A stretch of DNA of 64,000 nt from Ditylenchus dipsaci (taxonomy: Eukaryota > Nematoda > Chromadorea > Rhabditida > Anguinidae), in the NCBI GenBank assembly GCA_004194705.1, contig SADC01001330.1:186001-250000 (forward strand). Direction: 5' to 3'. The translations under genes and the position numbers were made by a program. The notes beneath the pieces were generated by a model that had not been told where the DNA came from, did no database searches, and saw nothing but the letters and a program-made list of their open reading frames with translations. Shown here in pieces: positions 62,331-64,000 of this stretch. The number at the start of each line of letters is the position of its first letter. Position 1 is the first letter of the stretch.

Positions 62331-64000
62331 TGCTGTTGCACGCTTGTCACAAAGTAGTTATTAGTATGAAATATGGAACTAATAGAACTATTTTTTGGAA
62401 TGTATCAAAACATCTTCAAGAGCACTTTAATACCTAAATAATTTTTTTCAAATTTATTTAGAGACGTGTAAGAAGGATAAGATTGAAAAGACACACCAAA
62501 TCACTGATTTTCTCCCATAAATCGTAAAAACGAGTATTTATTGATGTTTTTTTAATCATAAATTTTTTGGGTGGTATTTAATTTCCACTCCAAATTTTTA
62601 ACATATGACAGCGAATTTCTGAAAGTGACCGCAAATCTGCAATGACCGCAAATTACTGAAAGTGACAGCAAATTTCCAATAGACTACCTACTGGTCTATC
62701 TGCACGTCCGGGGTGTTACTGATCATTTTAAGATTCCTTTTTGGACTAATTGCCAAGAAAAAATGATGTTCGATGAGAACAAAATCTGAACCAGTGACCT
62801 CATCAAAACTTGCCTTGGCTGTTTTGACGCGGTAAAATTCAGTAGGCAACTGGGGCAACCAAGGCAAACCCAAGATCACCGAAAAGGCCTTTGTCCACTT
62901 TCAATTAACCATAACTTTTTTTTCATAGGTCAAACTCAAACTTTCAACATTTTTTAATTGTGACCAATCGATTATTTTGCGTCGATTAGGGCAAGAATGT
63001 TTTCTAAATGACTGTCGGATTTATTGTCCAAATTGGTTATTCACTAAAAAAGACTGGTAAAATAGGAATTATTATGATTTTTTAGACCTGACTGATGGAT
63101 CTCTGCGAACTGAAAATCCCGAAAATGGGATAAAAAAGTGTCGGACAATTATAAGGGTTGAAATTAAAATGGGCAGCTGAGACTCGACTGCATTCTGGCT
63201 CCACAAAGAATTAAGGAAAACCCAATTACTAAATCAACTGCACCACAAATAATCGTAATTTGTCAGAATAATTACCCATCACAAAACAATAACAATAGCA
63301 CAAAGAAAGGCATTGTTTCTTCAGTTGTCTACAGACCAAATGGGTGGTGACTCGGCAAGACAACAATGCAGGAAATAAAGCACAGAAAAAACTTCCTATA
63401 GCCTGCAGCAAGAGTCAAATAGGGTGTGAAGTGGGTTGGGAGAGGTAAGTAACCCCCAAAAAGTCACACATATCCCTCTATTCAGCACATTGTAATTAGG
63501 GCGACCTAAGATAGGATCTGTAGTACAAACTACCCGCAGTGGACAGCCTATAACCCAATTTGGGAGAGAGGGTTGCCGGCGAGAACGGCCATTACAAATA
63601 CTTCTATATTACCTATTGATCTCCGCAACAAGATCTTCTTTTTGTGATTATGAAACTAAAAGGGTATTTGCAAGGAGTAAAGGAGCAGATGAAACCGGTT
63701 TTTGGATGACTGCTCTCTGACTCCTAGGGCGAAAAGGTACTACGTTGTCTTAGCAAATCAATGTGCTAATGCTGGACACTGTGACCACAATTTCGAACTG
63801 AAAGAACTTTAATTGGTTGCTTATGTAATGTTTGCGAATAAAAACGCAGATCTTTTTATGGGGCACCCAGACCTTGGCCGTTTAAAAAAGAATTGTTTTT
63901 CTCGTATCCTTTTTGAGACACCTAAAATATACAAGAGAAAAAAAGCAAAAGACGGCTAAAAATTTGAAAAAAGCTTATCTAATGCGAGATGTCATGTGCT
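62331..64000. other. Upstream of SEC14L; no firm gene
   Basis: It should contain the SEC14L promoter and 5' UTR; no TATA box was assigned. 62610-62680 repeats TGACCGCAAATTTCTGAAAG words. On the minus strand 62879-62688 is an open, non-repetitive frame starting MILGLPWLPQLPTEFYRVKT with no family I can name (retroelement protease LG-x-PWL similarity is weak). 62900-64000 shows nothing recognisable. Confidence 0.3.

Overview
This is nuclear DNA of an animal, not of a bacterium. It is AT-rich, its genes have many introns with GT..AG borders, and most of the sequence is DNA-transposon debris. Three animal housekeeping genes can be reconstructed exon by exon: MGAT1 (N-acetylglucosaminyltransferase I, + strand, 6102-19244, 5' exons not found), PEX1 (peroxisomal AAA ATPase, + strand, 28581-43654, 20 exons) and a SEC14-like CRAL-TRIO/GOLD lipid-transfer protein (- strand, 43751-62330, 11 exons). 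PEX1 and SEC14L converge tail to tail with 96 bp between stop codons. I infer an invertebrate; a nematode-like lineage is possible from the style of the SEC14L and THAP-like sequences, but I cannot fix the phylum.

Layout. 1-998: 3' part of an intron-bearing hAT transposase gene. 1000-6100: repeats. 6102-19244: MGAT1, whose last intron (9.8 kb) is a nest of transposons, including a TTAA-flanked element with a THAP-like ORF. 19245-28580: repeats, plus a minus-strand gene for a small secreted protein (25808 to about 23925). 28581-43654: PEX1; its introns hold a minus-strand secreted ORF, a degenerate gypsy-like pol fragment and several TIR elements. 43751-62330: SEC14L, whose introns contain a divergent two-exon histone H3 variant (54885-55323), a four-exon transposase-like gene (59061-60563) and a poorly understood plus-strand gene (last exon near 50051-50217). 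62331-64000: little recognisable.

Transposons. Most of the rest is non-autonomous DNA transposons that can be classified from termini and target-site duplications (TSDs): hAT (8-bp TSD; seven mapped here), MULE-like (GGAC.. ends, 9-10 bp TSD; three), TTAA elements (piggyBac-type CCCTAGAAAG ends; Kolobok-like AGGACCC/AGAACCC/AGGGCC ends), and TA elements (Tc1/mariner-type CAGGGTG; pogo-type CAGTCGAACCTC). Many carry arms built from a short word repeated tens of times, with a different word in each family and opposite orientation in the two arms. Elements are inserted inside one another, several levels deep. The introns look ancestrally tiny (about 45-65 bp) and were enlarged by these insertions.

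Genes and quality. Reading frames of MGAT1, PEX1 and the secreted gene each need a single extra base inside a short homopolymer (positions about 8857, 34015, 40424 and 24200). All intron phases then agree, so homopolymer undercalls in the assembly are more likely than pseudogenes. All functional statements rest on recognised family motifs and splice-phase logic; no database search was possible.
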